A stretch of 36,668 nt of DNA from positions 1-36,668 of the forward strand of contig CAZGXI010000040.1 of assembly GCA_964529715.1 (NCBI GenBank), given 5' to 3'. The notes beneath the pieces are model-generated. The model saw only the letters and a program-made list of their open reading frames with translations, searched no databases and was not told the DNA's origin. Position numbers and translations under genes: made by a program. Shown piece after piece: positions 22,147-29,563 of this stretch. Each line of letters opens with the position of its first letter. Position 1 is the stretch's first letter. The stretch is from CAZGXI01 sp964529715 (GTDB taxonomy: Bacteria; Chloroflexota; Anaerolineae; Aggregatilineales; Ch27).

Positions 22147-22192
22147 AGATCGAGTATAGCGTTTCCAAAAGCCTGTAATCCCGGCTTTCAGT

Positions 22193-23335
22193 TTATACCA
22201 CCGCCAACACGCCGCAGGCCGCCGCGATCTCGTCGGCGATGTCCAGCGAGGCGTTCGGATAGGCGATACGCCTGGCCCCGGCAGAAAAATCGGCCAGCGC
22301 CCGGCTGCCCGGACGCAGCCACTCACGCAGCGTGGCGACGATATCCTCCGCGCTGGGTGCGTGCACCCCGGCCCCGCCATCGACTACGAAATCGATGTTG
22401 GGGCTTTCCTGGAACGGGATCGCCCCACTGAGGATCATCGGCAGGCCGCAGATAGCCGCCTCGGCAATGGTGCCCGGCCCGGCTTTGGTGATCAGCGCGT
22501 CTGCCGCGTGCATCATGACCTCGATGTTGTCCACAAAGCCATACACCTGCGCGGGCAGGGTCCAGGGGATGGCTTCCAACTGCCGGCGTAGCCGCTCGTT
22601 TCGCCCACAGATGATCGCCAACTGCATGTACAGGCCCGCCGCGTTGATCGCCTGCGCGATCTCCTCGATCTCGCCCATGCCCTCCCCGCCGCCCAGCAGC
22701 ATCACGGCGGGCCGGTCGTTCAGCCAGCCGAGTTCGCGGCGGGCATCGGTCTTGCTGCCCTGATAGCGGGCGAACTTGGGATGCGCCGGGTGACCAACGA
22801 CGCGCATCTTGATAGGGTCCATCCCCAGTTTGAGGCCGCGTTGGTAGGCCGGTTCGCAGGGCACCAGACAGCGGTCTACGCCGGGGTGATACCACGCCAC
22901 GTGCGGCTTCGCCAGATCGGTGATCACGGTGATGATCGGCAGCTTGAGCCGCAGCCGGTTGCGCGCCCCGGCAGCAAAGCGCGAGAACCCGCCGTGCACC
23001 ACCACGATGATGTCGGGCCGATACTTGTTTACCAGGTGACGCGCTTTGTCTTCGGCGACGGTGGCGGGCAGGGTGCTACGGGTGAGCGGCAGGCTGAACA
23101 GCCCTTCGGCCACCAGGTAGTACCAGCCGTAGGTGGTGAGACTGTGCTTGACCCACTTAGGATACAGCTCCGGCGCATATTTGAACGGCGGCGGCCAGTA
23201 CTCACGGAACACATCCACGTACACGGCTTCAAACAAGCCAGGGTAGCGGATGTTCAGAGCGGCTTCCAGAGCGCGTCCAGCAGCGCGATGCCCGCCGCCG
23301 GTATCTGACATCAAAAAAACAACCCGTTTTTTCAT
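22193..23335 (-). CDS. MGDG synthase-like glycosyltransferase
   Basis: A 380-aa soluble GT-B fold protein of the monogalactosyldiacylglycerol synthase type (GT28). The N-terminal part starts MKKRVVFLMSDTGGGHRAAGRALEAAL, the family's GGGH motif, and continues with the MGDG_synth domain (YPELYPKWVKHSL-type region, IIVVVHGGFSRFAAG). The C-terminal part is a Glyco_tran_28 C domain with VMLLGGGEGMGEIEEI, YGFVDNIEVMMHAADALITKAGPGTIAEAAICGLPMIL. It probably moves a sugar from a UDP-sugar to a diacylglycerol or other lipid at the membrane. ATG 23335 is preferred; AAGG is 9 bases upstream. The acceptor and sugar cannot be told. Confidence 0.9.
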   Translation of the reverse strand: MKKRVVFLMSDTGGGHRAAGRALEAALNIRYPGLFEAVYVDVFREYWPPPFKYAPELYPKWVKHSLTTYGWYYLVAEGLFSLPLTRSTLPATVAEDKARHLVNKYRPDIIVVVHGGFSRFAAGARNRLRLKLPIITVITDLAKPHVAWYHPGVDRCLVPCEPAYQRGLKLGMDPIKMRVVGHPAHPKFARYQGSKTDARRELGWLNDRPAVMLLGGGEGMGEIEEIAQAINAAGLYMQLAIICGRNERLRRQLEAIPWTLPAQVYGFVDNIEVMMHAADALITKAGPGTIAEAAICGLPMILSGAIPFQESPNIDFVVDGGAGVHAPSAEDIVATLREWLRPGSRALADFSAGARRIAYPNASLDIADEIAAACGVLAVV

Positions 23336-23694
23336 GGAAGGCAACCTTCAATCAGCCTCTTTCTGCCGTGCCTGATGTTACCACGTGCGGGGAGCAGTCA
23401 GCAATTAGCGGTCAGCCATCAGTCATATCGGATAGGCGCTGCAAGCTGCCAGGACGTGACGGTTGGCCGTTCCGATCCGGCTACGTGTTGCATGATATAA
23501 CGCAGCGGCGGCGGATTCGTTCCGCCGCCGTCCAAAACGGCCTGCTGACCCCATGTGCAGGTTTTCATCGCCGGGGACTCAAGTCCCCGGCTGAGAAAAA
23601 CAAGCCCTCCGGGCTACATTTCGGCCCAGGAGTTTACTCCGGGGCGGCCCTTTCCCAAACCTGCACACTGCGTCTGCTGATTGCTGACGGCTGG
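23336..23694. other. 359-bp gap with clustered palindromes, no gene
   Basis: Nothing coding was found. Three inverted repeats follow one another: a family C-type (23507-23529, GGCGGCGGA-N5-TCCGCCGCC), a perfect 10-bp stem (23570-23591, GCCGGGGACT/AGTCCCCGGC), and smaller AGCCC/GGGCT and GGAGT/ACTCC pairs in 23600-23645. An AGTCAGCAATTAGCGGTCAG-like tract at 23395-23420 looks like another dispersed fragment. It lies between two minus-strand genes. Confidence 0.6.
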
Positions 23695-24603
23695 CTACTT
23701 GCCCACCTTCGGCAACACTTCTTCCAGCACTATGCCGATCACGTCCGGGTCGGGCAGGCCGAGAATATCGACCATAAAGTAATCCACGCCGAGATCGACG
23801 AACTGCTGCATGTCGGCCACGACCTGGGCGGGCGTGCCGCAGAGGGCGTTGCCCCGGTTCCACTTGCCATTGCTGCGGGCCAGGGCTTCAGCCTCGCTGC
23901 GGCCCAGCGCCAGCCGCCCAAACCAGGTCAGACGCAGGCTGGCCGGGTCGCGCCCGATAGCCTCGCAGTGTCGGCGCACGACGGCGGCCCGGTCACTGTA
24001 TTTGGCGAAGGCTGAGTCGGGGATGTTCCACCAGTCGGCGTAACGGGCTGCCAGCAAGGTCGTCCTGTCGCCACCGCCGCCTACCATGATCGGCGGAATG
24101 GGGGCGGGCTTCGGCTCGCACCAGGCGTTCTCGACGCGATAGTACTTGCCATGATACGTCACCTGCCCCGGCTCGGTCCACAGCCGCTTGATGATCTCCA
24201 GCGTGTCCTCCAACTGACCCACACGCACGCCGGGCCGGGGATACGCATAACCGTAGGCGTGGTACTCGTCTTCTTTCCAGCCCGCGCCGATGCCCATGAT
24301 GAAGCGCCCGCCGGTCAAGATTTGCAGCGTCGCGCCCATCTTGGCCGTCAGGGCCGGGTTGCGATAACTCTGGCCGAGCACCACCGGGCCGATCTCGAAC
24401 TGCGGGTAGCGCGCCGCCAGGTAACAGATAACGGTCCAGGCTTCGTAGGTGGGATCGTCCTCCCAGAAAAAGTGGTCGGTCATCCACAGGCTGCGGAAGT
24501 GCCCTTGCAACTGCGGCAAGACGGCGTCCAGGTCGGCGGTGAAGCGGTCGAGCTGCCCTTTGGGCGGCCCGGCGGGCAGGCTGAGGCCGAAGTCAATGGT
24601 CAT
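23695..24603 (-). CDS. Luciferase-like (LLM) class F420-dependent oxidoreductase
   Basis: A 302-aa TIM-barrel oxidoreductase of the bacterial luciferase-like superfamily; the subgroup with this pattern commonly uses F420. It begins MTIDFGLSLPAG and has SLWMTDHFFW (about 39-48), GPVVLGQSYRNPALTAKMGATLQILTGGRFIMGIGAGW (cofactor-binding), YPRPGVRVGQLEDTLEIIKRLW, and the C-terminal GTPAQVVADMQQFVDLGVDYFMVDI. Length is standard. The ATG at 24603 is preceded only by a weak AAGAAAGAG. The substrate is not predictable. Together with the DDN-type protein it points to F420 use. Confidence 0.9.
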   Translation of the reverse strand: MTIDFGLSLPAGPPKGQLDRFTADLDAVLPQLQGHFRSLWMTDHFFWEDDPTYEAWTVICYLAARYPQFEIGPVVLGQSYRNPALTAKMGATLQILTGGRFIMGIGAGWKEDEYHAYGYAYPRPGVRVGQLEDTLEIIKRLWTEPGQVTYHGKYYRVENAWCEPKPAPIPPIMVGGGGDRTTLLAARYADWWNIPDSAFAKYSDRAAVVRRHCEAIGRDPASLRLTWFGRLALGRSEAEALARSNGKWNRGNALCGTPAQVVADMQQFVDLGVDYFMVDILGLPDPDVIGIVLEEVLPKVGK

Positions 24604-24739
24604 GGCGGTTCTCTTTCTTCTTTTTCTTTGGCTGGCACAGGGCGAAACTCCCGGTGGTTGAAGGACCGGGCCGTTTCTGTGGATTCTAGTCCGCTTTTGG
24701 CGCTTGACAATCGGTACAACGCCGCGCGGCGCGGGGGCA

Positions 24740-24748
24740 TGGTATACT
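24740..24748 (+). promoter_or_regulatory. Extended -10 promoter of the 340-aa membrane protein gene
   Basis: TGGTATACT is a good extended -10 (TGn plus TATACT). The start would be near 24755, 22 bases ahead of the ATG, and AAGGAG (24765-24770) lies 6 bases before the ATG. A TTGACA at 24704-24709 is 33 bases away and too far to be its -35. Confidence 0.6.
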
Positions 24749-24776
24749 CAAAAGTGGCATTCGCAAGGAGTGACTC

Positions 24777-25799
24777 ATGACCCTGATGCAGCTTGTTCGT
24801 CCCGTTGAACCGCTCTCGACCGCTGACCTGATTCGCTGGACGTTGCGTATCTATCTGCGCCATTTGCCAAGCTGGCTGGCGCTGGCGGCACTGACGCTGA
24901 TCCCGCTGGCGGTGTTCAACGTGGTGGTCGATCTCTGGCAGGCAGGGCTGGTAGACTGGGAACGATTGAACGCGGCTTTTGCCATCCCGCCGCAGCAGAG
25001 CGCACTGCTGGACCCGGCGCTGCTGCTTCAGTTCATCCAGTTGAGCATCAGCGAGATAGGCGCACAGCTGATCGTCCAGTTGGTGCAGGGCGTAATCCTG
25101 GGCGGGGTGGGTGCGGTGCTGGCGGCGACGGCCTTCCGGGGGCAGACGGTGTCGCTGCTCGCAGGGGGGCGCGTTGCGCTGGGAGAACGGCTGACGGCGC
25201 TGGTTGCCGGTCATGGGATCGCACTGGGCGCACTGATCGCGCTGATCATCGCCAGCGCGTTCGGGATGCTGTTCTGCGTCGGCGTGTTGGGGTTCGGCGC
25301 GGCGGCCTATATGTATCTGGCCTGGGTGCCCCTGATGGCCCCCGTGATGGCCCTGGAGCGCGGCCCACTGGCGCGCCTGCTGGCGCGGGCGTGGTACTTC
25401 GGCAAAAAGCGCGTCTGGGTGATCTTCGCCGCGTTCCTGGCGCTGTGGGCGCTGGGCTTCTGCCTCAGCCTGCCGGTCGGCTGGATCGTGGATGTGCTGC
25501 TGGGCTTGTTGCCATCGTCGGACCTGCTGCGTGTGACCGGGGTGCAAGCCAGCGTCGTCATTGTCCAGGGCATGACGCTGCCGCTTGGCGCGATCTTCTA
25601 TACACTGCTCTATGAGGACGCCCGCTTGCGGCTGGACATGCCTGGCGGTGCAGCAGGCGACGTGGCCGACCCGCCCGAAGGGGCCATTACCGCTGCCGAT
25701 CTGCCGAACCTGATGGGTGTGGCGCTGCTGGCGCTGGGGCTGCTGTTCGCGCTGTTCTACGTGACGATGACAGCATCCCTGGCGCTGCCGATACCCTGA
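24777..25799 (+). CDS. Polytopic membrane protein of unknown function
   Basis: A 340-aa protein with about six hydrophobic segments: residues 32-52, 95-118, 138-170, 178-192, 212-245 and 313-338. A short polar loop between helices contains FRGQTVSLLAGGRVALGERLTALVAG, with the pattern seen in proteins annotated as glycerophosphodiesterase membrane-domain or DUF7847-like. No enzyme motif is visible. The sequence PVMALERGPLARLLARAW (about 195-212) is also typical of such proteins, which may act as membrane scaffolds. Expression signals are clear (promoter at 24740-24748, AAGGAG). It converges on the HEAT-repeat gene with 15 bases between stop codons. Confidence 0.75.
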   Translation: MTLMQLVRPVEPLSTADLIRWTLRIYLRHLPSWLALAALTLIPLAVFNVVVDLWQAGLVDWERLNAAFAIPPQQSALLDPALLLQFIQLSISEIGAQLIVQLVQGVILGGVGAVLAATAFRGQTVSLLAGGRVALGERLTALVAGHGIALGALIALIIASAFGMLFCVGVLGFGAAAYMYLAWVPLMAPVMALERGPLARLLARAWYFGKKRVWVIFAAFLALWALGFCLSLPVGWIVDVLLGLLPSSDLLRVTGVQASVVIVQGMTLPLGAIFYTLLYEDARLRLDMPGGAAGDVADPPEGAITAADLPNLMGVALLALGLLFALFYVTMTASLALPIP

Positions 25800-25814
25800 G
25801 GCGAGCCTGCCGAG

Positions 25815-26495
25815 TCAGGCCTTGAGCCAGGGCGAAAGCTGGCGCAGCGCCGCGTGTACATTGGCGTCGTCACTGCCCAGCGTATTCACCAGCGCGCGGG
25901 CAACCTTCCCCTGCAAATCGGCGTCGTTGATGCGGGCCGCCATGTCGCTCAGGGCGGCGGTCGCTTCTTGCTGCACGCCTGGGTCAGGGTCTTGCAACAA
26001 CACGATCAACGGTTCGACGGCGCGCAGGTCGCCGATGTGCCCCAACACCGTTGCGGCTACCATACGCACCTGCGGACGCTCGTCGCCTAATGCAGCGATC
26101 AGCGGCTCGACCGCCGGACCGCCGAGCTTGGCGAGCGCCTCCGCCGCGTAGATCCATAGGCATTCCTCCGGGTTCGGCAGCAGCTGGATCAACGGCTCAA
26201 TGACCGCCTCGCCGATGTTCACCAGCGCCCATTGGGCCAGCAGGCGCACGTCTTCGCTGTCGTCGCGGCACATCACGCTCAACAGCGGTTGGATGGCGCG
26301 TGGGTCCTGAATCCAGCCCAGCGCCCGCACCGCTCCTGCCCGGATAGCCGGGTTGGTATGATTCAACGCGGCCAGCAATGGTTCCACCGCCGCTGCTCCC
26401 AGTTTGCTCAACGCCACCGCCGTGCGCATGGCTGCGGCGGTATCCTTCTCCCCCAGGCGTTCGATCAGCACATGCGGATTTGTTTCGTCGGTCAT
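25815..26495 (-). CDS. HEAT/PBS-lyase-like repeat protein
   Basis: A 226-aa alpha-helical repeat protein. About five units share the pattern 'AVxxLGxxGxxAVEPLIxxLxx.xxxVRxxAAxALGxIxDxRA', for example LSKLGAAAVEPLLAALNHTNPAIRAGAVRALGWIQDPRA, and LAKLGGPAVEPLIAALGDERPQVRMVAATVLGHIGDLRA. Such HEAT-like (PBS lyase) repeats form a superhelix that binds other proteins; phycobilin work is not implied. There is no signal or membrane segment. AAGGAG stands 12 bases before the ATG. A binding partner is unknown. It lies just before the methyltransferase on the same strand. Confidence 0.88.
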   Translation of the reverse strand: MTDETNPHVLIERLGEKDTAAAMRTAVALSKLGAAAVEPLLAALNHTNPAIRAGAVRALGWIQDPRAIQPLLSVMCRDDSEDVRLLAQWALVNIGEAVIEPLIQLLPNPEECLWIYAAEALAKLGGPAVEPLIAALGDERPQVRMVAATVLGHIGDLRAVEPLIVLLQDPDPGVQQEATAALSDMAARINDADLQGKVARALVNTLGSDDANVHAALRQLSPWLKA

Positions 26496-26529
26496 CGGCT
26501 GTTCTCACTCCTTCGATGCACGGAAATGT

Positions 26530-27294
26530 TCAGGATGCAGGGGTTTTGCGCGCGATGGCGATCTGGTTGACCCCCAGGCTCAACGGCATGAACGTGGTGC
26601 GCGTGATCACCTGAATCAGCGCGGGCAGCCCTAACACGGCGAACTGCACGGTTTTTGGAATGATGGGGAAGTACGGCACATCCCACAGGCCATCGCCGCA
26701 GTGACGGAGCACCTGGAACCCCGCTGCCTGACACCATGCCCGCCACTGTTCCGGCGGCTGGACGTTGATGTGGGTCGGGTCTTTGCCGATGGCATCGGTC
26801 GTGGGGTCTTTCCAGCGGCGCAGCGCGTAGCCAGGGTTCGGCGTGGCGAACAGCCACAGGCCGCCCGGCCTGAGCACGCGCGCCACCTGCCGAATCGTGC
26901 CGGCAGGATCGGGCAGGTGTTCCACCAGGTGCAGCGCCACGACCGCGCTGAACTGCCCATCGGCAAATGCCGAGAGATCGTCGGCGCTGCCGACCTGGGC
27001 CTGAGCGCGGGGCGCGTTGTGCCGCGTCTGAGCGACCGCGTAATCCGCCAGATCGATGCCTGTACAGGCGAAGTCGTCTTGCAGCAGGCCAAGCAGGTGG
27101 CCCAGCCCACAGCCCAGTTCCAGCAGTTCGCCGCCGGGCGGCGCATAGCGGCGGACCAGGGCAGCATAGTAGCGCCGCGCGAACCAATACATGCTGAAGC
27201 GGCCCAGCGGGCGGTCAGCGTAGTTATAGCTTTCAAAGTAGTGCTGCCCGTATTCGTGCAGCGGCACGTCCGGGCGGGGAGCAGCGTTGTTCAT
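26530..27294 (-). CDS. Class I SAM-dependent methyltransferase
   Basis: A 254-aa methyltransferase. The SAM-binding motif LLELGCGLGH is at residues 57-66, the acidic end of strand 2 at CTGIDLA, and motif IV (FSAVVALHLVEHLPDP) follows, then LRPGGLWLFATPNP. This is a Methyltransf_11/25-type Rossmann fold; the substrate cannot be deduced, though neighbours of this type often modify sugars or lipids. A TATACT box (27307-27302) ends 7 bases before the ATG and no Shine-Dalgarno is present, so the mRNA is probably leaderless. The first 15 codons and the promoter are repeated at 27963-28064. Confidence 0.9.
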   Translation of the reverse strand: MNNAAPRPDVPLHEYGQHYFESYNYADRPLGRFSMYWFARRYYAALVRRYAPPGGELLELGCGLGHLLGLLQDDFACTGIDLADYAVAQTRHNAPRAQAQVGSADDLSAFADGQFSAVVALHLVEHLPDPAGTIRQVARVLRPGGLWLFATPNPGYALRRWKDPTTDAIGKDPTHINVQPPEQWRAWCQAAGFQVLRHCGDGLWDVPYFPIIPKTVQFAVLGLPALIQVITRTTFMPLSLGVNQIAIARKTPAS

Positions 27295-27351
27295 AGCGTG
27301 GAGTATAGCAAAAATGGCCGCCAAAACGACAGCGGCGGACCGACCCGCCGC
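27250..27351. repeat. 102-bp direct repeat, copy 1 (methyltransferase promoter and first codons)
   Basis: Identical over all 102 bases to 27963-28064. It contains the first 15 codons of the methyltransferase, its -10 box, and a GCGGCGG-N6-CCGCCGC hairpin at the outer end. The sequences next to the two copies differ completely, so the boundaries are sharp. Confidence 0.95.
27302..27307 (-). promoter_or_regulatory. -10 box of a leaderless methyltransferase mRNA
   Basis: TATACT on the minus strand with 7 bases to the ATG at 27294. No good -35 is visible. The same box is in the second copy of the repeat, at 28015-28020, where it would start transcription towards the TA pair. Confidence 0.6.
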
Positions 27352-27372
27352 AAAAAGTGGAATGGAACCGGT

Positions 27373-27621
27373 TCAGGCCGCATTTCGCGCATCGTAAACG
27401 GCGATGGTCTCGATGCGAACTGGCTCTGTTTGCCCACTGATCAGTCGGATCACCAGATCATGCACATCGGGAGGATAATAGGTCTCACCGCACTGGCGGC
27501 ACACCAGTGCCGGAAGGTTCTCGATCACAATCCAGCGTTGCTGATATTCCTGCACCCGCGTCACAGACCGCCGCTCTAGCAGTCCCCGGCAATACAGGCA
27601 GTGTTCCTGTTCCTCATTCAT
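27373..27621 (-). CDS. YgiT-type zinc-finger protein, probable antitoxin
   Basis: An 82-aa protein with two zinc knuckles: CLYC (about residues 8-11) and CRQCGE (about 41-46), followed by YYPPDVHDLVIRLI. This is the YgiT/MqsA N-terminal zinc domain; the DNA-binding HTH part of MqsA is missing. In many genomes such short proteins are paired with a DUF4258 protein, and the pair is regarded as toxin-antitoxin-like. Here it overlaps the DUF4258 gene by 8 bases and comes second. It lies between the 102-bp direct repeats. Confidence 0.85.
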   Translation of the reverse strand: MNEEQEHCLYCRGLLERRSVTRVQEYQQRWIVIENLPALVCRQCGETYYPPDVHDLVIRLISGQTEPVRIETIAVYDARNAA

Positions 27622-27931
27622 GGCTTTTCCTCACCCGAAAATCCTCTTCCCATTCATCGCGTCGTGGTTCGTAAACAGTAATAATCTTGATCGGCGGCGG
27701 GTAACTCACCTGAACATGCAGCACACGTCCGCTTGCGGTTTGACCCAATAGCAAACAACTTGGGCCATACTTGTCTTCGGGATAATCCTCAATGACTTCG
27801 CCGCTTACAACAACTTCTTCCACCTCGTGACTGAAAATGGCACGCTGCGCCGCTCGATCAGATGCATGAGCGGTCCACAGATAATGCCTCATAACAAACG
27901 CGGCCCGCAACAGGTCAAGATCAGGGGGCAC
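27614..27931 (-). CDS. DUF4258 protein, probable toxin partner
   Basis: A 105-aa protein with the DUF4258 pattern: an N-terminal helix, then YLWTAHASDRAAQRAI, HEVEEVVVSGEVIEDYPED, YGPSCLLLGQ and IITVYEPRRDEWEEDFRVRK. The family is distantly related to RelE/MqsR-type RNases, so it may cleave RNA, but this is inferred. The GTG at 27931 is preferred because the family has an N-terminal helix before the TAHAS segment; an ATG at 27892 would remove it. It overlaps the zinc-finger gene by 8 bases, so the two are translated together. Promoter: TATACT at 28015-28020 in the duplicated repeat. Confidence 0.85.
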   Translation of the reverse strand: MPPDLDLLRAAFVMRHYLWTAHASDRAAQRAIFSHEVEEVVVSGEVIEDYPEDKYGPSCLLLGQTASGRVLHVQVSYPPPIKIITVYEPRRDEWEEDFRVRKSHE

Positions 27932-27962
27932 GGCGACACTCGATTGAAAACGCCCCTCCCGT

Positions 27963-28064
27963 GTATTCGTGCAGCGGCACGTCCGGGCGGGGAGCAGCGT
28001 TGTTCATAGCGTGGAGTATAGCAAAAATGGCCGCCAAAACGACAGCGGCGGACCGACCCGCCGC
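27963..28064. repeat. 102-bp direct repeat, copy 2
   Basis: Identical to 27250-27351. Here the methyltransferase start codons run for 15 codons and then pass into foreign sequence, so this copy is a promoter plus a dead gene start that lies upstream of the TA pair. The period between the copies is 713 bp. Confidence 0.95.
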
Positions 28065-28093
28065 CACCACACAAAACGTCCTTCGGGTCGTGC

Positions 28094-28633
28094 TCAGTAC
28101 GGGAACGCATTCATAAAGGCATCCAGATCGCCCTGCCCATTGGTTTGCACGGCGAAGAAATAGCGGTCCCGGTTCCAGGCCATCCGTCCCTCGCCGCCGC
28201 CGACGTAGTACAGATAGCTCAAAAAGTTAACGCTTCCCTGCGAGCGGTGTCCACTGTGGCCCTCGTATTGGGCGCCGATCCGCTCCACCGCTGCCTGCGC
28301 CGCCACCGTCGTGGCGAAAACCTGTGCTTGCATCGTGATCGAGGCATCGCCGCGACGATATACCGCCGTTGCGCCGCCATCGTCGGGCGCGCCGCTCACC
28401 GACTCGCGGGTAAAACCGCCCACATTGCGCGGCAGGAGCGTATCCACGTGGTCATTGGCAGGCAGAGGCCGCGCATTCACCTGATAAGGCCCCTCGACCA
28501 CCAGGCCGACCAACGCGCCCAGGCTGCCGACGATGGCCCCGCCCGTTGCGATCACCGAACAAATGCAGCAGGCGCAACCTCCTAGAACCAGTACCACGAT
28601 CACAATCACAAAATTGCGCGTCTCTCTGCTCAC
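28094..28633 (-). CDS. Cys-rich N-terminal membrane-anchored protein, unknown
   Basis: A 179-aa protein with an N-terminal hydrophobic segment (FVIVIVVLVLGGCACCICSVIATGGAIVGS). LGGC could be a lipobox with a lipidated Cys, or the segment may be a plain anchor; the cluster of four Cys is unusual. The rest is a soluble part (about residues 50-179) with short strands and helices (LLPRNVGGFTRESV, YRRGDASITMQAQVFATTVAAQAAVERI, NRDRYFFAVQTNGQGDLDAFMNAFPY). I do not recognise a family. The start is GTG at 28633, with AAGGG about 11 bases upstream. It stands immediately beyond the second repeat copy. Confidence 0.7.
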   Translation of the reverse strand: MSRETRNFVIVIVVLVLGGCACCICSVIATGGAIVGSLGALVGLVVEGPYQVNARPLPANDHVDTLLPRNVGGFTRESVSGAPDDGGATAVYRRGDASITMQAQVFATTVAAQAAVERIGAQYEGHSGHRSQGSVNFLSYLYYVGGGEGRMAWNRDRYFFAVQTNGQGDLDAFMNAFPY

Positions 28634-28687
28634 CTGTGCTTTGCCCTTTCGACCAACGCCAACCCGGCGAAATCCACGCTCGCCGAT

Positions 28688-29236
28688 CTATACGTCCTTT
28701 TCTTCCAGGCGTTGCAGGCGTTCGTGCAGCGAGGCCAGCAGCGGCTCACCCAGGGCGCGGTCGAGCAGGTCGGGACGGTAGTCGATGGCTTCACGCAGCC
28801 ACTTCAGACCGGTCTCCGGATCGCCCATCTGGGTGTAGCAGACCCCCATGCGATAGCGGATGATGGCGTGGCGCGTCGGATCGACCAGGTCCAGCACCCG
28901 GTCGATGGTCACCGCCTCCTCCCATTCGCCACGCACCAGATGCAGGGAGGCCAGGTTGTTCCAGGCCTGGCTCAGTTCGTCGATGGCGATCTCACTGGCG
29001 CGGCGGATGGCTTCCAGGGCTTCGTCATATTCGGCCTTTTCCTCATAGGCCCCGGCCAGCAGCAGCCAGGCGTCATAATACGTCGGCCAGGTCTCGATGG
29101 CGCGGCGACAGTGCAGAATCGCCAGGTCCCATTCGCCGGCATCCATGTGATCGAGGGCAAAGGCCCACTGTTCAGAAGGGTTCTGGTCCCAGGTTCGGTG
29201 GCGCTGTTGGGTGGCACTGCGCGTATCGTCGGTCAT
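28688..29236 (-). CDS. TPR-repeat protein
   Basis: A 182-aa protein with about three tetratricopeptide repeats: HMDAGEWDLAILHCRRAIETWP, PTYYDAWLLLAGAYEEKAEYDEALEAIRRA, and SQAWNNLASLHLVRGEWEEAV, followed by a fourth, weaker unit. TPRs bind peptides of partner proteins. No enzymatic domain. AGGAG stands 7 bases before the ATG. A TATACT box at 29298-29293 (minus) could be its -10. It is divergent from the STAND genes and may be functionally linked to them, but this is only from position. Confidence 0.82.
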   Translation of the reverse strand: MTDDTRSATQQRHRTWDQNPSEQWAFALDHMDAGEWDLAILHCRRAIETWPTYYDAWLLLAGAYEEKAEYDEALEAIRRASEIAIDELSQAWNNLASLHLVRGEWEEAVTIDRVLDLVDPTRHAIIRYRMGVCYTQMGDPETGLKWLREAIDYRPDLLDRALGEPLLASLHERLQRLEEKDV

Positions 29237-29373
29237 CGGCGCTCCTATGGGATCACTCGACGGGCGGCCAGGATATGGCCCGGTTTCATTCTAGTATAGG
29301 CAGCGTGTTGGGAGCAAGCGCCGGGCGGCGGACCGGCGCCGCGCTTCTCGCCTGCTGCACACGCGACGGTGAT

Positions 29374-29479
29374 GCTGTCACATAAGGCGCGGAAGCTGTC
29401 ACACAGCGCGTCGTATGCACGGTTAAATCGTCACAGTCGTCACACAATCGTCATGCATATCCTGCTCCTCTGCGTCACG
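29374..29479 (+). promoter_or_regulatory. Array of GTCACA half-sites upstream of the STAND pair
   Basis: GCTGTCACA occurs at 29374-29382 and 29395-29403 (21 bases apart). TCGTCACA follows at 29428-29435 and 29437-29444, then TCGTCATG at 29448-29455 and CGTCACG at 29473-29479. Steps between cores are 21, 32, 9, 11 and 24 bases, mostly near multiples of 10.5, so most copies would sit on one face of the helix. They read in the same direction, which suits a protein that binds direct heptamers. The regulator is unknown. Confidence 0.55.
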
Positions 29480-29482
29480 CTG

Positions 29483-29503
29483 AGGTTAACCGGACTCTAA
29501 CCT
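29483..29503. promoter_or_regulatory. AGGTTA-N9-TAACCT inverted repeat
   Basis: A perfect 6-bp dyad with a 9-base spacer lies 60 bases before the first STAND gene. It may be an operator for a dimeric regulator. No -10/-35 pair was confidently seen here. Confidence 0.45.
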
Positions 29504-29563
29504 GGCAGCGCCGGGCAAGAGAAAACAACCAGGGGTGCGGCAGCATGTTCTCAGGAGTCGCTC

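Larger units (their letters stand above)
29237..29563. other. 327-bp divergent intergenic region between TPR gene and STAND pair
   Basis: No gene is seen. It holds the TATACT box of the TPR gene (29293-29298, minus), then an array of GTCACA-type half-sites (29374-29479), an AGGTTA-N9-TAACCT inverted repeat (29483-29503), and a possible AGGAG site about 7 bases ahead of the ATG at 29564. Confidence 0.6.

Noticed and set aside
24704..24748. TTGACA at 24704 paired with TATACT at 24743 as a promoter
   Set aside because: The gap of 33 bases is too large; TATACT with its upstream TG works better as an extended -10.
29374..29479. GTCACA repeats as a CRISPR array
   Set aside because: Units are 7-9 bases with irregular gaps of a few bases; no spacer-repeat architecture and no cas genes.
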